From: Bacteroidota bacterium
GTDB lineage: Bacteria > Bacteroidota > Bacteroidia > Cytophagales > Cyclobacteriaceae
Assembly (NCBI GenBank): GCA_023412765.1
Contig: JAEZBX010000062.1
Span: 1-64,000, forward strand
Direction of reading: 5' to 3'
DNA length: 64,000 nucleotides
The notes under the pieces were generated by a model. The model made no database searches and was not told the origin of the DNA. It was given only the letters and a program-made list of their open reading frames with translations. Below, in pieces: positions 33,601 to 41,403 of the stretch; the first letter of the stretch is position 1; the number at the start of each line of letters is the position of its first letter. Made by a program: the position numbers and the translations under genes.

Positions 33601-36600
33601 TGTAACAGCAGAAGCAACTTCCGAAATGGAACGCACTTGTGTTGTCAAGTTCGCGGCGAGCTGATTTACATTCTCTGTCAGATCTTTCCATGTTCCCGAT
33701 GCGCCAGGAACGCTAGCCTGACCTCCGAGCCGCCCTTCGACACCTACTTCACGGGCAACCGTTGTAACCTGCTCTGCAAAAACTGCAAGTGTATCGATCA
33801 TCTCATTGATGGTGTCTGTTAATTGTGCAAGTTCACCCAACGCATTGATGGAAAGTTTTTGTTGCAGGTTTCCTTTTGCAACCGACGTAACCACTTTTGC
33901 GATACCGCGTACCTGGCCCGTTAGGTTGGATGCCATTTGGTTTACCGAATCTGTAAGGTCTTTCCACGTACCGGCTACACCTCGAACTTCAGCCTGGCCA
34001 CCAAGTTTTCCTTCCGTTCCCACTTCGCGGGCAACGCGCGTAACTTCGAATGCAAACGAGTTGAGTTGCTCCACCATTGTATTGATGGTATTTTTCAACT
34101 CTAACATCTCACCTCTCACATCTACTGTAATCTTCTTCGACAAGTCACCATTGGCAACAGCTGTTGTCACCCCTGCAATATTTCGCACCTGGTCAGTAAG
34201 ATTACCCGCCATTTGATTTACGGAGTCGGTCAGGTCCTTCCACGTTCCGGCAACACCCGGAACAAATGCCTGGCCTCCGAGCTTACCCTCTGTACCAACT
34301 TCCCGCGCAACACGGGTTACTTCGGATGCAAAACCTCTAAGCTGATCCACCATGGTGTTCAGCGTATCTTTCAATTGCAGAATTTCTCCTCTAACATCAA
34401 CCGTAATTTTCTTGGACAAGTCGCCATTAGCAACGGCAATGGCAACATCAGCGATGTTTCGGATTTGCGCCGTCAGGTTACCGGCCATTTGGTTTACCGA
34501 ATCAGTTAGTCCTTTCCAAACACCACCAACACCTTTCACAGTAGCTTGTCCACCGAGTTTTCCTTCCGAACCTACCTCGCTGGCTACACGCGTCACTTCC
34601 GATGCAAAGGAATTCAACTGGTCAACCATAGTGTTGATCGTATCTTTCAATTCGAGCATCTCACCCTTTACATCCACCGTGATTTTCTTCGACAAATCTC
34701 CTTTTGCCACGGCAGTGGTCACATCCGCTATATTCCGAACCTGATTTGTCAGGTTATCCGCCATCTTATTTACAGAGTCTGTCAGGTCTTTCCACGTACC
34801 ACCTACACCCGGTACATCGGCCTGGCCGCCAAGTTGGCCTTCAGATCCTACCTCTCTGGCTACACGTGTTACTTCAGATCCGAATGAATTTAGCTGGTCC
34901 ACCATCGTGTTGATGGTATTCTTTAGCTCAAGCATTTCGCCTTTTACGTCGACGGCAATTTTCTTTGAAAGATCACCTTTAGCAACTGCGGTAGTTACCT
35001 CGGCAATGTTCCGCACCTGGTTTGTAAGGTTAGACGCCATTTGGTTTACAGAGTCTGTAAGATCCTTCCATGTACCGCCCACACCTGGAACATTTGCCTG
35101 GCCTCCGAGCTGTCCTTCGGAACCTACCTCCCTCGCTACACGCGTAACCTCAGATGAGAAGGAGTTCAATTGATCAACAGTTGTATTGATAGTATTTTTC
35201 AGCTCCAGCAATTCGCCTTTCGCGTCTACCGTGATCTTTTTCGACAAATCTCCTTTCGCAATGGCAGTGGTAACACCGGCAATATTCCGCACTTGGGTTG
35301 TGAGATTCCCCGCCATTTGATTCACTGAATCTGTAAGATTTTTCCACACACCACCTACATCTTTTACAGTCGCCTGTCCGCCAAGCTTACCTTCAGTTCC
35401 AACTTCCAGCGCAACACGCGTAACTTCTGATCCGAAGGAGTTAAGCTGGTCAACCATCGTGTTGATAGTGTTCTTCAATTCCAACATTTCCCCTCGAACA
35501 TCAACCGTGATCTTTTTTGACAAGTCCCCATTGGCCACTGCTGTTGTAACACCGGCAATATTCCGTACCTGGCCTGTAAGGTTGGAGGCCATTTGATTAA
35601 CAGAGTCTGTCAGGTCTTTCCAGATTCCTCCCACGCCTTTCACCGTAGCCTGTCCTCCTAATTTCCCTTCTGTTCCTACCTCCAGCGCTACACGCGTCAC
35701 TTCTGACCCGAATGAATTCAACTGGTCTACCATTGTGTTAATGGTGTTTTTCAATTCAAGCATTTCACCCCGCACATCAACCGTGATCTTTTTGGAAAGG
35801 TCACCATTTGCTACAGCAGTCGTTACACCAGCAATGTTTCTTACCTGGTTCGTAAGATTACCGGCCATCTGATTTACGGAGTCAGTCAAATCTTTCCAGG
35901 TTCCGCCAACGCCTGGCACATCGGCCTGTCCACCTAATTGTCCTTCCGAACCTACCTCTCTGGCTACACGCGTTACCTCAGACGAGAATGAATTCAACTG
36001 GTCCACCATGGTGTTAATGGTGTTCTTTAGTTCCAGTAATTCTCCTTTTGCATCAACTGTTATTTTTTTAGAAAGGTCGCCCTTTGCCACCGCTGTTGTT
36101 ACACCAGCGATGTTCCGGACCTGGGCCGTGAGGTTACCTGCCATTTGGTTCACTGAATCTGTCAGATTTTTCCAAACTCCACCTACACCTTTTACCGTTG
36201 CCTGACCACCCAACCGTCCTTCTGTACCAACTTCCAGCGCCACCCGCGTTACCTCCGATCCGAAAGAATTCAACTGATCCACCATTGTATTGATGGTATT
36301 TTTCAACTCCAGCATTTCGCCTTTAACATCCACCGTGATCTTCTTTGAGAGATTTCCACGGGCAATGGCAGTAGTTACTTCGGCGATGTTACGCACCTGG
36401 TTAGTCAGGTTACCGGCCATATGGTTCACAGAGTCTGTAAGGTCTTTCCACACGCCTCCAACACCTTTTACCTTTGCCTGACCTCCCAACTTTCCCTCCG
36501 AGCCTACCTCTCTGGCAACGCGCGTTACCTCCATTGAAAAAAGGTTAAGCTGCTTTACCATGTAGTTCACTTCTTTCGCAATCCGCAAAAACTCACCTTC

Positions 36601-37116
36601 CAGTTTGTGGTCGCCGATTTCTTCAGGCATCTCCTGCGACAAATTTCCCTTCGCAACGGAGCTGATAACGTGAGCAATTTCTATTGTGGGATGCACCAGG
36701 TCGGAAATCAAAACGTTCAACGAGTTGACACCGGTGCTCCATTCTCCTTTAGTGCTTGGTAATTCGATTCGTTGCGTGAGTTTTCCCTGCTTTCCAATCG
36801 TGTTGCCAGCGCGCGTAAACTCGTGCATCATACCCTCGTTCAAGGAAATGATTTCATTCAGTGTATCACAAATTTTTCCGCTAAGACCAACGTGATCATA
36901 GGGCATACGCGCTTTTAGATTTCCGTTCTTCACTTGGGTCAATACCCCCAGGAGTTCTTTCAAGTCAAGTGAGTCTACGGGAGCATTATTGTAAAGGCGA
37001 GTTTCACTTACTGAATGGCCATTGCTTTTCTTGTCTTTCTTCTTCACTACCGACTTGCTCGTGCCATTCGCTGAAGCAGGCGGCTTAGCTTTTGAAGTTA
37101 TTGATTTCGTTTTCAT
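30682..37116 (-). CDS. Giant soluble poly-HAMP hybrid histidine kinase
   Basis: A 2144-residue cytoplasmic kinase without membrane segments. A basic, low-complexity head (1-40) is followed by HAMP-like segments and eleven tandem 92-residue HAMP-type repeats (conserved Trp of the WK-LTDSVN motif from residue 223 to 1143). Then come a GAF domain (about 1220-1380), a coiled coil (about 1385-1440), HisKA with MSHELRTPL (H1457), HATPase_c (DTGIGIP, GGTGLGLS; about 1560-1690) and three receivers with acceptor residues D1807, D1929 and D2075. The second receiver lacks the usual Lys-Pro motif, since it reads VVKGVNS. The layout resembles fungal group III kinases (Nik1/Os-1), which sense osmotic stress with five or so such repeats. 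The signal here is unknown; osmotic or redox stress is a reasonable guess. Confidence 0.93.
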   Translation of the reverse strand: MKTKSITSKAKPPASANGTSKSVVKKKDKKSNGHSVSETRLYNNAPVDSLDLKELLGVLTQVKNGNLKARMPYDHVGLSGKICDTLNEIISLNEGMMHEFTRAGNTIGKQGKLTQRIELPSTKGEWSTGVNSLNVLISDLVHPTIEIAHVISSVAKGNLSQEMPEEIGDHKLEGEFLRIAKEVNYMVKQLNLFSMEVTRVAREVGSEGKLGGQAKVKGVGGVWKDLTDSVNHMAGNLTNQVRNIAEVTTAIARGNLSKKITVDVKGEMLELKNTINTMVDQLNSFGSEVTRVALEVGTEGRLGGQATVKGVGGVWKNLTDSVNQMAGNLTAQVRNIAGVTTAVAKGDLSKKITVDAKGELLELKNTINTMVDQLNSFSSEVTRVAREVGSEGQLGGQADVPGVGGTWKDLTDSVNQMAGNLTNQVRNIAGVTTAVANGDLSKKITVDVRGEMLELKNTINTMVDQLNSFGSEVTRVALEVGTEGKLGGQATVKGVGGIWKDLTDSVNQMASNLTGQVRNIAGVTTAVANGDLSKKITVDVRGEMLELKNTINTMVDQLNSFGSEVTRVALEVGTEGKLGGQATVKDVGGVWKNLTDSVNQMAGNLTTQVRNIAGVTTAIAKGDLSKKITVDAKGELLELKNTINTTVDQLNSFSSEVTRVAREVGSEGQLGGQANVPGVGGTWKDLTDSVNQMASNLTNQVRNIAEVTTAVAKGDLSKKIAVDVKGEMLELKNTINTMVDQLNSFGSEVTRVAREVGSEGQLGGQADVPGVGGTWKDLTDSVNKMADNLTNQVRNIADVTTAVAKGDLSKKITVDVKGEMLELKDTINTMVDQLNSFASEVTRVASEVGSEGKLGGQATVKGVGGVWKGLTDSVNQMAGNLTAQIRNIADVAIAVANGDLSKKITVDVRGEILQLKDTLNTMVDQLRGFASEVTRVAREVGTEGKLGGQAFVPGVAGTWKDLTDSVNQMAGNLTDQVRNIAGVTTAVANGDLSKKITVDVRGEMLELKNTINTMVEQLNSFAFEVTRVAREVGTEGKLGGQAEVRGVAGTWKDLTDSVNQMASNLTGQVRGIAKVVTSVAKGNLQQKLSINALGELAQLTDTINEMIDTLAVFAEQVTTVAREVGVEGRLGGQASVPGASGTWKDLTENVNQLAANLTTQVRSISEVASAVTKGDLTRTIRVDAKGELEALKDTINQMITNLRETTLRNQDQDWLKSNLAKFTQMLQGQKDLNTVTKRILSELAEVVTAHYGAFYILKQDDETQNTKLQLFAAYAYKEDKNIPKEFEIGEGLVGQCAFEKERILLKNVPQGYVKISSGLGKAKPANLIILPVLFENDVKAVIELASLDTFSETHLDFLSQLTESIGIVLNTIETNSRTEELLAQSQSLAGELKTQQEELRRTNDELQDKALLLVKQKDEVEAKNKEVEEARKSLEEKAEQLTLTSKYKSEFLANMSHELRTPLNSLLILAQQLYENAEGNLNEKQIRYAKTIHSCGDDLIQLINDILDLSKIESGFISTNISTVRISEIASFVETTFKPISEARNLRFRIETDYSLPSAMETDIQRLNQILKNLLSNAFKFTEKGEVCLKITEAHNTWKPGNINLDRAKKVIAFSITDTGIGIPQEKQSIIFEAFQQAEGSTSRKYGGTGLGLSISRGLAELLGGTIELESQAGYGSTFTLYLPIDSVPPIDPKNAPQSIQAIQHLHMESQNSGEIKSILGNLRITNDGIESRSLDIVSEMINETGDDRSNILPEDKVVMVVEDDLRFGKIIIDKAHEYDLKVIVATNYLEVFDFINRFSPIAITLDVKLPETSGWKVIDLLRNDLTYRHIPIHVISGEENRMLALKRGARSFLLKPLDNDILNELFDDIVSNSTPRTKRLLVVEDNELDSSQIAKMHQEDSLAVTIAPTGKEAIELVKSEDFDCIILDYTLPDISGTDLIHEVSRSKKKLTPVIVYSAKDFNKIELNNVNQNASSLVVKGVNSIEHLLEETVSHLHINHKDLAPEKRRIIENIRNKEDILTGKNILVVDDDVRNLFALTTVFERFNINVVTAESGKEAINILNENPKIEMVLMDIMMPEMDGYETTQKIRREHKNSSLPIIAVTAKAMKGDRLKCIEAGASDYITKPVKIDQLLSLMRLWFCK
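33500..36530 (-). repeat. Eleven 276-bp tandem coding repeats (HAMP array)
   Basis: The Trp codon of the WK-LTDSVN motif recurs at an exact 276-base period from 36448-36450 down to 33688-33690, which is ten intervals and eleven copies without any insertion or deletion. Units fall into classes: one type reads ALEVGTEG-LGGQATVK before the Trp, another AREVGSEGQLGGQADVP. A two-unit block (first class then second) appears twice, as units 2-3 and units 5-6, pointing to duplication of more than one unit at a time. Confidence 0.95.
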
Positions 37117-37475
37117 GTCTGGCTGGTTAGCTGATAAAAGTCAGAATGAAAGCCGCGAGCGCTTTCATTCAAGGTTCCTGGAAAGCAGATAATTCTTAGG
37201 GCAATGTTGCCAATATAATCCAAGATTCGCGAAAGCTAAACTAAAAATCGAAGTTAGGGTTTGCGGCGCGAATTATTGAGTTTTTAACCGATCAAAAAAA
37301 TTTCCAAAACATGGAAACAAAAGACAGAGAAAAATGTTATGCGCCTTTTCACTTTTTTGCTTCGTTCAATGCTCAGGATTCGCTCCGGTTATGCCACAAA
37401 TATCAAATGCATTTAAATGGAGCTATCGATGAAATCATATTGCTTGTCTAGCCATTCAAATCCTATCAAACGAAA
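37117..37475. other. Gene-poor stretch upstream of the poly-HAMP kinase
   Basis: Holds the presumed promoter of the kinase gene. An inverted repeat, GAAAGC and GCTTTC around GCGAGC, lies near 37149-37165. A possible 46-codon frame, METKDREKCYAPF onward (37311-37451, plus strand), is present, but nothing about it is recognisable and it is not called as a gene. Confidence 0.4.
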
Positions 37476-37721
37476 TTATTTTCGTTCGGCGAGTTCGGAT
37501 TGAAAACTTCTAGCTTCTTGGTGAGCTTTGGAGCGAATTTGATCTGCCACGTCTCTGCCTGTATTCAATAGGGAAGAGAATTGATCCAGCCAGTCTTGCG
37601 CACTATCCTTAAGCTTGTTTTGAAGATCTTTTCCTTTTTCAGGTGCCAATAGCATACCGATTGCAGCTCCAGCAACAGCCGCAGCCGCGAATCCAAGGAT
37701 TATTTGAGTATTAAGTTTCAT
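37476..37721 (-). CDS. YtxH-domain small membrane protein
   Basis: An 81-residue protein with one N-terminal hydrophobic segment rich in A and G (about 7-26) that contains the YtxH signature AIGMLLAPEKGKDLQNKLKD, and an amphipathic helical tail. YtxH proteins are general-stress proteins of unknown function, probably attached to the inner membrane. Its start lies 3 bases past the stop of the AI-2E transporter gene, so the two are co-transcribed. A paralogue lies at 60926-61198. Confidence 0.85.
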   Translation of the reverse strand: MKLNTQIILGFAAAAVAGAAIGMLLAPEKGKDLQNKLKDSAQDWLDQFSSLLNTGRDVADQIRSKAHQEARSFQSELAERK

Positions 37722-37724
37722 GGT

Positions 37725-38846
37725 TTATGCTTTTACGGGTTTAGATTTATTACGAATTTTTGGAATTGCAAACCGAGGCCGTTTGGGAACCACCTCACCT
37801 TCGTCGCCCAGAAGTAGACCCCAGGGTTGAAGTTCTGGCACTTTATCAAAGATCACTTTTAATACCGCCAGGCCCGGTATCGCCAGAAACATTCCAGGCA
37901 CTCCGCATAATGCACCCCCGATTAACACCCCTATTATGGTTACCAATGCGTTGATCCGAACTTTATTTCCAACAATCAAAGGCATCCCAAAATTGTTGTC
38001 AATAAACTGTACAGCTGCCAGGATAAGACCCACCCATAACACATCACTTACATTTTCTGAACTTACTAATGTCACGGTCATACAGATAATATTCGCTATA
38101 AGCATTCCTACATAGGGAATTAAGTTGAGTAGTGCTGCTAGCAGTGCAAGAAATATTGCGTAGTTGATCCCCAGGATTAAGAAACCGATTGAATTTAATG
38201 TAAATACTATTGTTGTCTCGATAAGCAGCCCGGTAATATATTGTTGAACAATGGTACCCGACTCTGACAGAACCTCATGCACTTTGTCTTCCTCCCCATT
38301 TTTAAATACCCGGATAAAAAAGTTCTTAATGGTCAACCGGTAATAAAGGATAAGAAACGTATAAATTGGGAGCAGTACGATATACGTGAGTGCTTCTGTT
38401 ATTGATAAGAAGGTTGCACCTATCATTCCCGGAGCAACTTCTTTAATGTTCTCCACTGTGTCCTGCAAGTATTGTTTTTGTTTGGGAACTGAGATATTCA
38501 ACGACGAATTAAGCCATTGTTGCAAGGAGGCCCCTACCTCAGTGATGCGCTCTTTTAGTGCCGGGGCATCGGCGGCGAAGTTGATAACCTGACGTGACAG
38601 AAAATAGACTACTGCAGCAATAACTATTATCGAAAGGAAAAGCGGAATAATGATGGACAAGGGCTTAGGAAATTTTTTTCGGGCAAGGAAATTTACCACG
38701 GGCAAAAGCAACATTGCCAAAAGAATCGCAAATAGGATCGGTAGTATTATTCCTTTGGCAAAATATAGACCAACAGAAACGATGGTTAGTGATATAAGAG
38801 TTAAGCTAAGCTTTTGATAGAAAGGAGGTCGTGTGTCTTGCACCAT
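37725..38846 (-). CDS. AI-2E family transporter
   Basis: A polytopic inner-membrane protein of 373 residues with about eight hydrophobic segments: a first pair at about 15-65, a soluble part at about 90-140, then paired helices up to about 330. The family pattern is clear in LPIYTFLILYYR, LNLIPYVGMLIANI, FIDNNFGMPLIVGNKVRINALVTIIGVLIGG and GVPGMFLAIPGLAVLKVI. Members include autoinducer-2 exporters and Na+/H+ antiporters, so the substrate is open. The motif TGGCACGGAAATTTT (38882 to 38868, minus strand) lies about 22 bases upstream of the start. First gene of an operon with ytxH. Confidence 0.92.
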   Translation of the reverse strand: MVQDTRPPFYQKLSLTLISLTIVSVGLYFAKGIILPILFAILLAMLLLPVVNFLARKKFPKPLSIIIPLFLSIIVIAAVVYFLSRQVINFAADAPALKERITEVGASLQQWLNSSLNISVPKQKQYLQDTVENIKEVAPGMIGATFLSITEALTYIVLLPIYTFLILYYRLTIKNFFIRVFKNGEEDKVHEVLSESGTIVQQYITGLLIETTIVFTLNSIGFLILGINYAIFLALLAALLNLIPYVGMLIANIICMTVTLVSSENVSDVLWVGLILAAVQFIDNNFGMPLIVGNKVRINALVTIIGVLIGGALCGVPGMFLAIPGLAVLKVIFDKVPELQPWGLLLGDEGEVVPKRPRFAIPKIRNKSKPVKA

Positions 38847-38867
38847 AATCTAATTTTTGTGTGAAGT

Positions 38868-38882
38868 AAAATTTCCGTGCCA
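38868..38882 (-). promoter_or_regulatory. Sigma-54-like motif upstream of the AI-2E gene
   Basis: TGGCACGGAAATTTT: a perfect TGGCAC -24 type element, a 5-base spacer, and TTTT in place of the TTGC -12 element. It lies about 22 bases before the start codon. One of a set of similarly placed motifs in this window. Confidence 0.4.
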
Positions 38883-39056
38883 CACAATAGGATGGATTTC
38901 AAGGCATTTCATAAACCCCTCGAAGCAGATTGTGGAACTTCCTCCACATTTTCCTCTCCCCTGGTCTACATAAAGCGGGTAACATGATTGCAACCGGCGA
39001 ATTTTTTTCAGGGAACGTTTCTTGTCCAGGAGAGCCTGAACTTAACTACAAATAGG

Positions 39057-40043
39057 ATGAAGTTTTTTCAAAAGACCTGGCAGATACTGAGGCAAACTGT
39101 CGTGAATTTCTTTGATGATGATTCCTTCAGCTATGCTTCGTCAATTGCGTTTTATACTATCTTTTCCTTGCCGGCAATTCTTATCATTTCATTGTCCATT
39201 GGCGCTACGGTTTACGAAAGAGACATCGTTCAGGATGAATTGATTAATCAAGTAAGTCGGTTGATAGGTCCCAACAGTGCTGCTGAGATGGAAAAAATTT
39301 TGATCAATGCCGCATTGGATTCAACGGGGACGTTGGCAAGAATAGTCGGTATAGCGACATTGATCTTCAGTGCCACCACCGTTTTTGTTTCATTACAGAC
39401 GAGTCTCAACAAGATCTGGGGTATCAAGCCTAAACCTGCGAGAGGTTTTGTGAAATATATAATTGATCGGTTGCTTTCGCTTGCGATGGTTATAAGCATC
39501 GGATTTTTGCTTCTTGTGTCCCTGGTTATCGATACCGTGCTAGTTGTTTTGCAGACAACGTTGTCCAAATTTCTGGAAGGATGGACATTATATATTGTTA
39601 CGGGTGCCAATGTCGCAGTATCCCTGGCGCTGATCACCGCAATTTTTGCCCTTTTGTTTAAAGTACTTCCCGATGCCAAGATCAAGTGGAAGGATGTTTG
39701 GGTCGGCGCGATTGTTACAACCCTACTTTTTACCATTGGCAAATTTCTTATAGGATTTTACCTGGGCAGTAGTTCTGTGAACTCGGCGTATGGCGCAGCC
39801 GGTTCATTGGTGATTATACTTATATGGGTCTATTATTCCACTGTGATTTTTCTTTTCGGTGCGGAGCTGACCTCCGTATATGCGGAAAAAACAGGTAGTG
39901 AAATTCGTCCATACCACCACGCAGTTAGGTTTCAACTTGTTGAAGTTGAAAAAGATGTGGAGGATGGAAAAACTCAGGTGGTTGAAAAACATGTCCGGCA
40001 CGAAAAACCTGTGGACGTAGATGGTAGGCCGGCGAGACCTTAA
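39057..40043 (+). CDS. YihY/BrkB-family membrane protein
   Basis: A polytopic inner-membrane protein of 328 residues from ATG 39057; the frame is open from a TTG at 38988, but the ATG (MKFFQKTWQI) is a better start. The BrkB/YihY pattern is visible: FFDDDSFSYASSIAFYTIFSLPAILI, LNKIWGIKPKPARGFVKYI, VLPDAKIKWKDVWVGAI, GKFLIGFYLGSSSVNSAYGAAGSLVIILIWVYYS and LFGAELTSVYAEK. About six membrane helices and a charged cytoplasmic tail. The function of the family is not settled (once taken to be RNase BN). It is divergent from the AI-2E operon; both are envelope proteins. Confidence 0.92.
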   Translation: MKFFQKTWQILRQTVVNFFDDDSFSYASSIAFYTIFSLPAILIISLSIGATVYERDIVQDELINQVSRLIGPNSAAEMEKILINAALDSTGTLARIVGIATLIFSATTVFVSLQTSLNKIWGIKPKPARGFVKYIIDRLLSLAMVISIGFLLLVSLVIDTVLVVLQTTLSKFLEGWTLYIVTGANVAVSLALITAIFALLFKVLPDAKIKWKDVWVGAIVTTLLFTIGKFLIGFYLGSSSVNSAYGAAGSLVIILIWVYYSTVIFLFGAELTSVYAEKTGSEIRPYHHAVRFQLVEVEKDVEDGKTQVVEKHVRHEKPVDVDGRPARP

Positions 40044-40317
40044 TACTGTTTGTGTGTTTAAAAATGTGCGTATAGCAGACTCGATGTAGCGAAAAGGGGG
40101 GAAATGTTTTTTAGGTTTTTATGATTAAGCGAGCCAAACGCCAAAATGAAAAATTTGATCAATCACTCCTTAACCTTATTTGCAAACTATCGTTGGAAAA
40201 CAGTAGCAGGACTTTCTTTGGCCCGCTATTTGGCTGTCTGGAGGTAATCCTGAATCGAGGTTCAACTGGATGTCATAGAACTAAGAGATTTATCGAAGAA
40301 GATTAAAGTAAAGCCTT

Positions 40318-40920
40318 ATGAAAACCCAACACACCGGAACACACCAATTATTTTCGAACCCCTTACTTGAAAGGCTTTCCAGGACGCATATAGCGGTTCC
40401 TGTTTCGTTGTTTATTATCTATGCTATTGCATTGTGTGTTTGGAACGCTATGTACACCAGCCTTGCCGTTAGTACAAGTGTATTGCTTTTTCTTGCTGGA
40501 TGGCTCACCTTTTCATGGGTAGAGTATCAGGTTCACAGGCACGTCTTTCATTTGAAAACTTATTCAGAATGGCGAAAGAACTTTCAGTACATGGTACACG
40601 GAGTACATCATGAATTTCCCAAAGATAAAGACCGGTTGGCTATGCCCCCGCTGCTCAGTGTCACAATAGCAACTGTGTTACTGGTGCTTCTACGTGTCAT
40701 ATTAGGCGATTACGTTTTTGCTTTTTTACCGGGATTCCTGGTGGGCTATGCATCATATCTTTTGGTGCACTATATCGTACATGTGTATGCGCCACCTAAA
40801 AATATTTTCAGAAGCCTCTGGGTAAATCATAGTATTCACCATTATAAAGACGGAGATACCCTTTTTGGGGTATCCTCACCGTTATGGGACCACATCTACG
40901 GAACGGTCCCGAAAAAGTAG
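40318..40920 (+). CDS. Fatty acid hydroxylase / sterol desaturase family protein
   Basis: A 200-residue integral-membrane di-iron enzyme. The histidine clusters that bind the iron are visible: HRHVFH, HGVHH, HYIVH and HSIHH, spread among four hydrophobic segments (about 27-70 and 115-155). The short size and the HxxxxH, HxxHH set fit the FA2H-like branch that hydroxylates acyl chains of sphingolipids or other fatty acids; Bacteroidota often make sphingolipids and hydroxy fatty acids. The exact substrate is unknown. ATG 40318 is the start; the upstream 274 bases hold no convincing gene. Confidence 0.88.
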   Translation: MKTQHTGTHQLFSNPLLERLSRTHIAVPVSLFIIYAIALCVWNAMYTSLAVSTSVLLFLAGWLTFSWVEYQVHRHVFHLKTYSEWRKNFQYMVHGVHHEFPKDKDRLAMPPLLSVTIATVLLVLLRVILGDYVFAFLPGFLVGYASYLLVHYIVHVYAPPKNIFRSLWVNHSIHHYKDGDTLFGVSSPLWDHIYGTVPKK

Positions 40921-41006
40921 GGAAATAATTCCACAGGGTTCAAAAGGATTCCGCATTTTGCGCGGCATCGACGCGAATTTGCGCTCGGTGTTTGGCGTTT
41001 GTTCAA

Positions 41007-41021
41007 TGGCATACTTGTTTC
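41007..41021 (+). promoter_or_regulatory. Sigma-54-like motif TGGCAY-N5-TTTC
   Basis: TGGCATACTTGTTTC, 35 bases upstream of the ATG at 41056. It matches the copies at 43327 and 60860 in the -24-like half and in TTTC at the same spacing. Confidence 0.45.
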
Positions 41022-41055
41022 ATTGTCATTCTTGAATCGACTTAAAACTAATGCT

Positions 41056-41373
41056 ATGAATGAGCCAAGAAATCCGACCGAAAGATCTGCAAAGAAACGC
41101 GAACAACCGTCATCAAACGGACGCAAGCGCGAAGCAGAGCAAGATCGCACTCTGCCAGGTAGGCGCAGTCCGGGGAATGAAAAGGAACGGGAAAGGGTGG
41201 TTAATGAGGATGAGCAACTGAAGGTTGTCAATAATCGTGAAGACAATGCTCAGGCCACCAATACACGACCCAAGGAAACCCCACCGCCTGTATCACAGGA
41301 AAACGAAAATGAAAGACTGGAAGCAGGGGACGACAACAGTGAGGTAAATCCAAGGCAACCCAAAGTCTATTAG
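41056..41373 (+). CDS. Small charged, disordered protein
   Basis: A 105-residue hydrophilic protein (MNEPRNPTERSAKKREQ) made almost only of K, R, E, D, N, P, Q and T, with no predicted fold or membrane segment. An upstream in-frame start at 40999 exists, but the sigma-54-like motif at 41007-41021 lies inside that extension, so ATG 41056 is preferred. The family is not recognised. It ends 5 bases before a strong hairpin that also covers the end of the converging AsmA-like gene. The promoter motif links it to the stress-type genes nearby. Confidence 0.6.
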   Translation: MNEPRNPTERSAKKREQPSSNGRKREAEQDRTLPGRRSPGNEKERERVVNEDEQLKVVNNREDNAQATNTRPKETPPPVSQENENERLEAGDDNSEVNPRQPKVY

Positions 41374-41377
41374 TCTA

Positions 41378-41403
41378 AGCTGATGGCCTTATGGTCATCA
41401 GCT
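41378..41403. terminator. Bidirectional terminator hairpin
   Basis: AGCTGATGGCC (41378-41388) pairs with GGTCATCAGCT (41393-41403), an 11-bp stem with one G-U and a 4-nt loop. It separates converging genes and contains the stop codon of the minus-strand gene (41398-41400). Confidence 0.7.

Noticed and set aside
33500..36530. Long periodic array suggestive of a CRISPR or other non-coding tandem repeat
   Set aside because: The period is 276 bases, a multiple of three, with protein-level conservation in one frame; it codes for HAMP units.
33637..36895. Several plus-strand open frames across the poly-HAMP gene with repeated Ser/Thr/Phe-rich translations
   Set aside because: They are the antisense shadow of the 276-bp coding repeat; their periodicity follows that of the real gene and they have no domain.
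37311..37451. 46-codon frame METKDREKCYAPF
   Set aside because: Too short and without relatives known to me; could be real, but nothing supports it except an open frame.
40121..40306. 61-residue frame before the hydroxylase gene
   Set aside because: ATG is present, but there is no recognisable family, and composition and spacing give no support; left uncalled.
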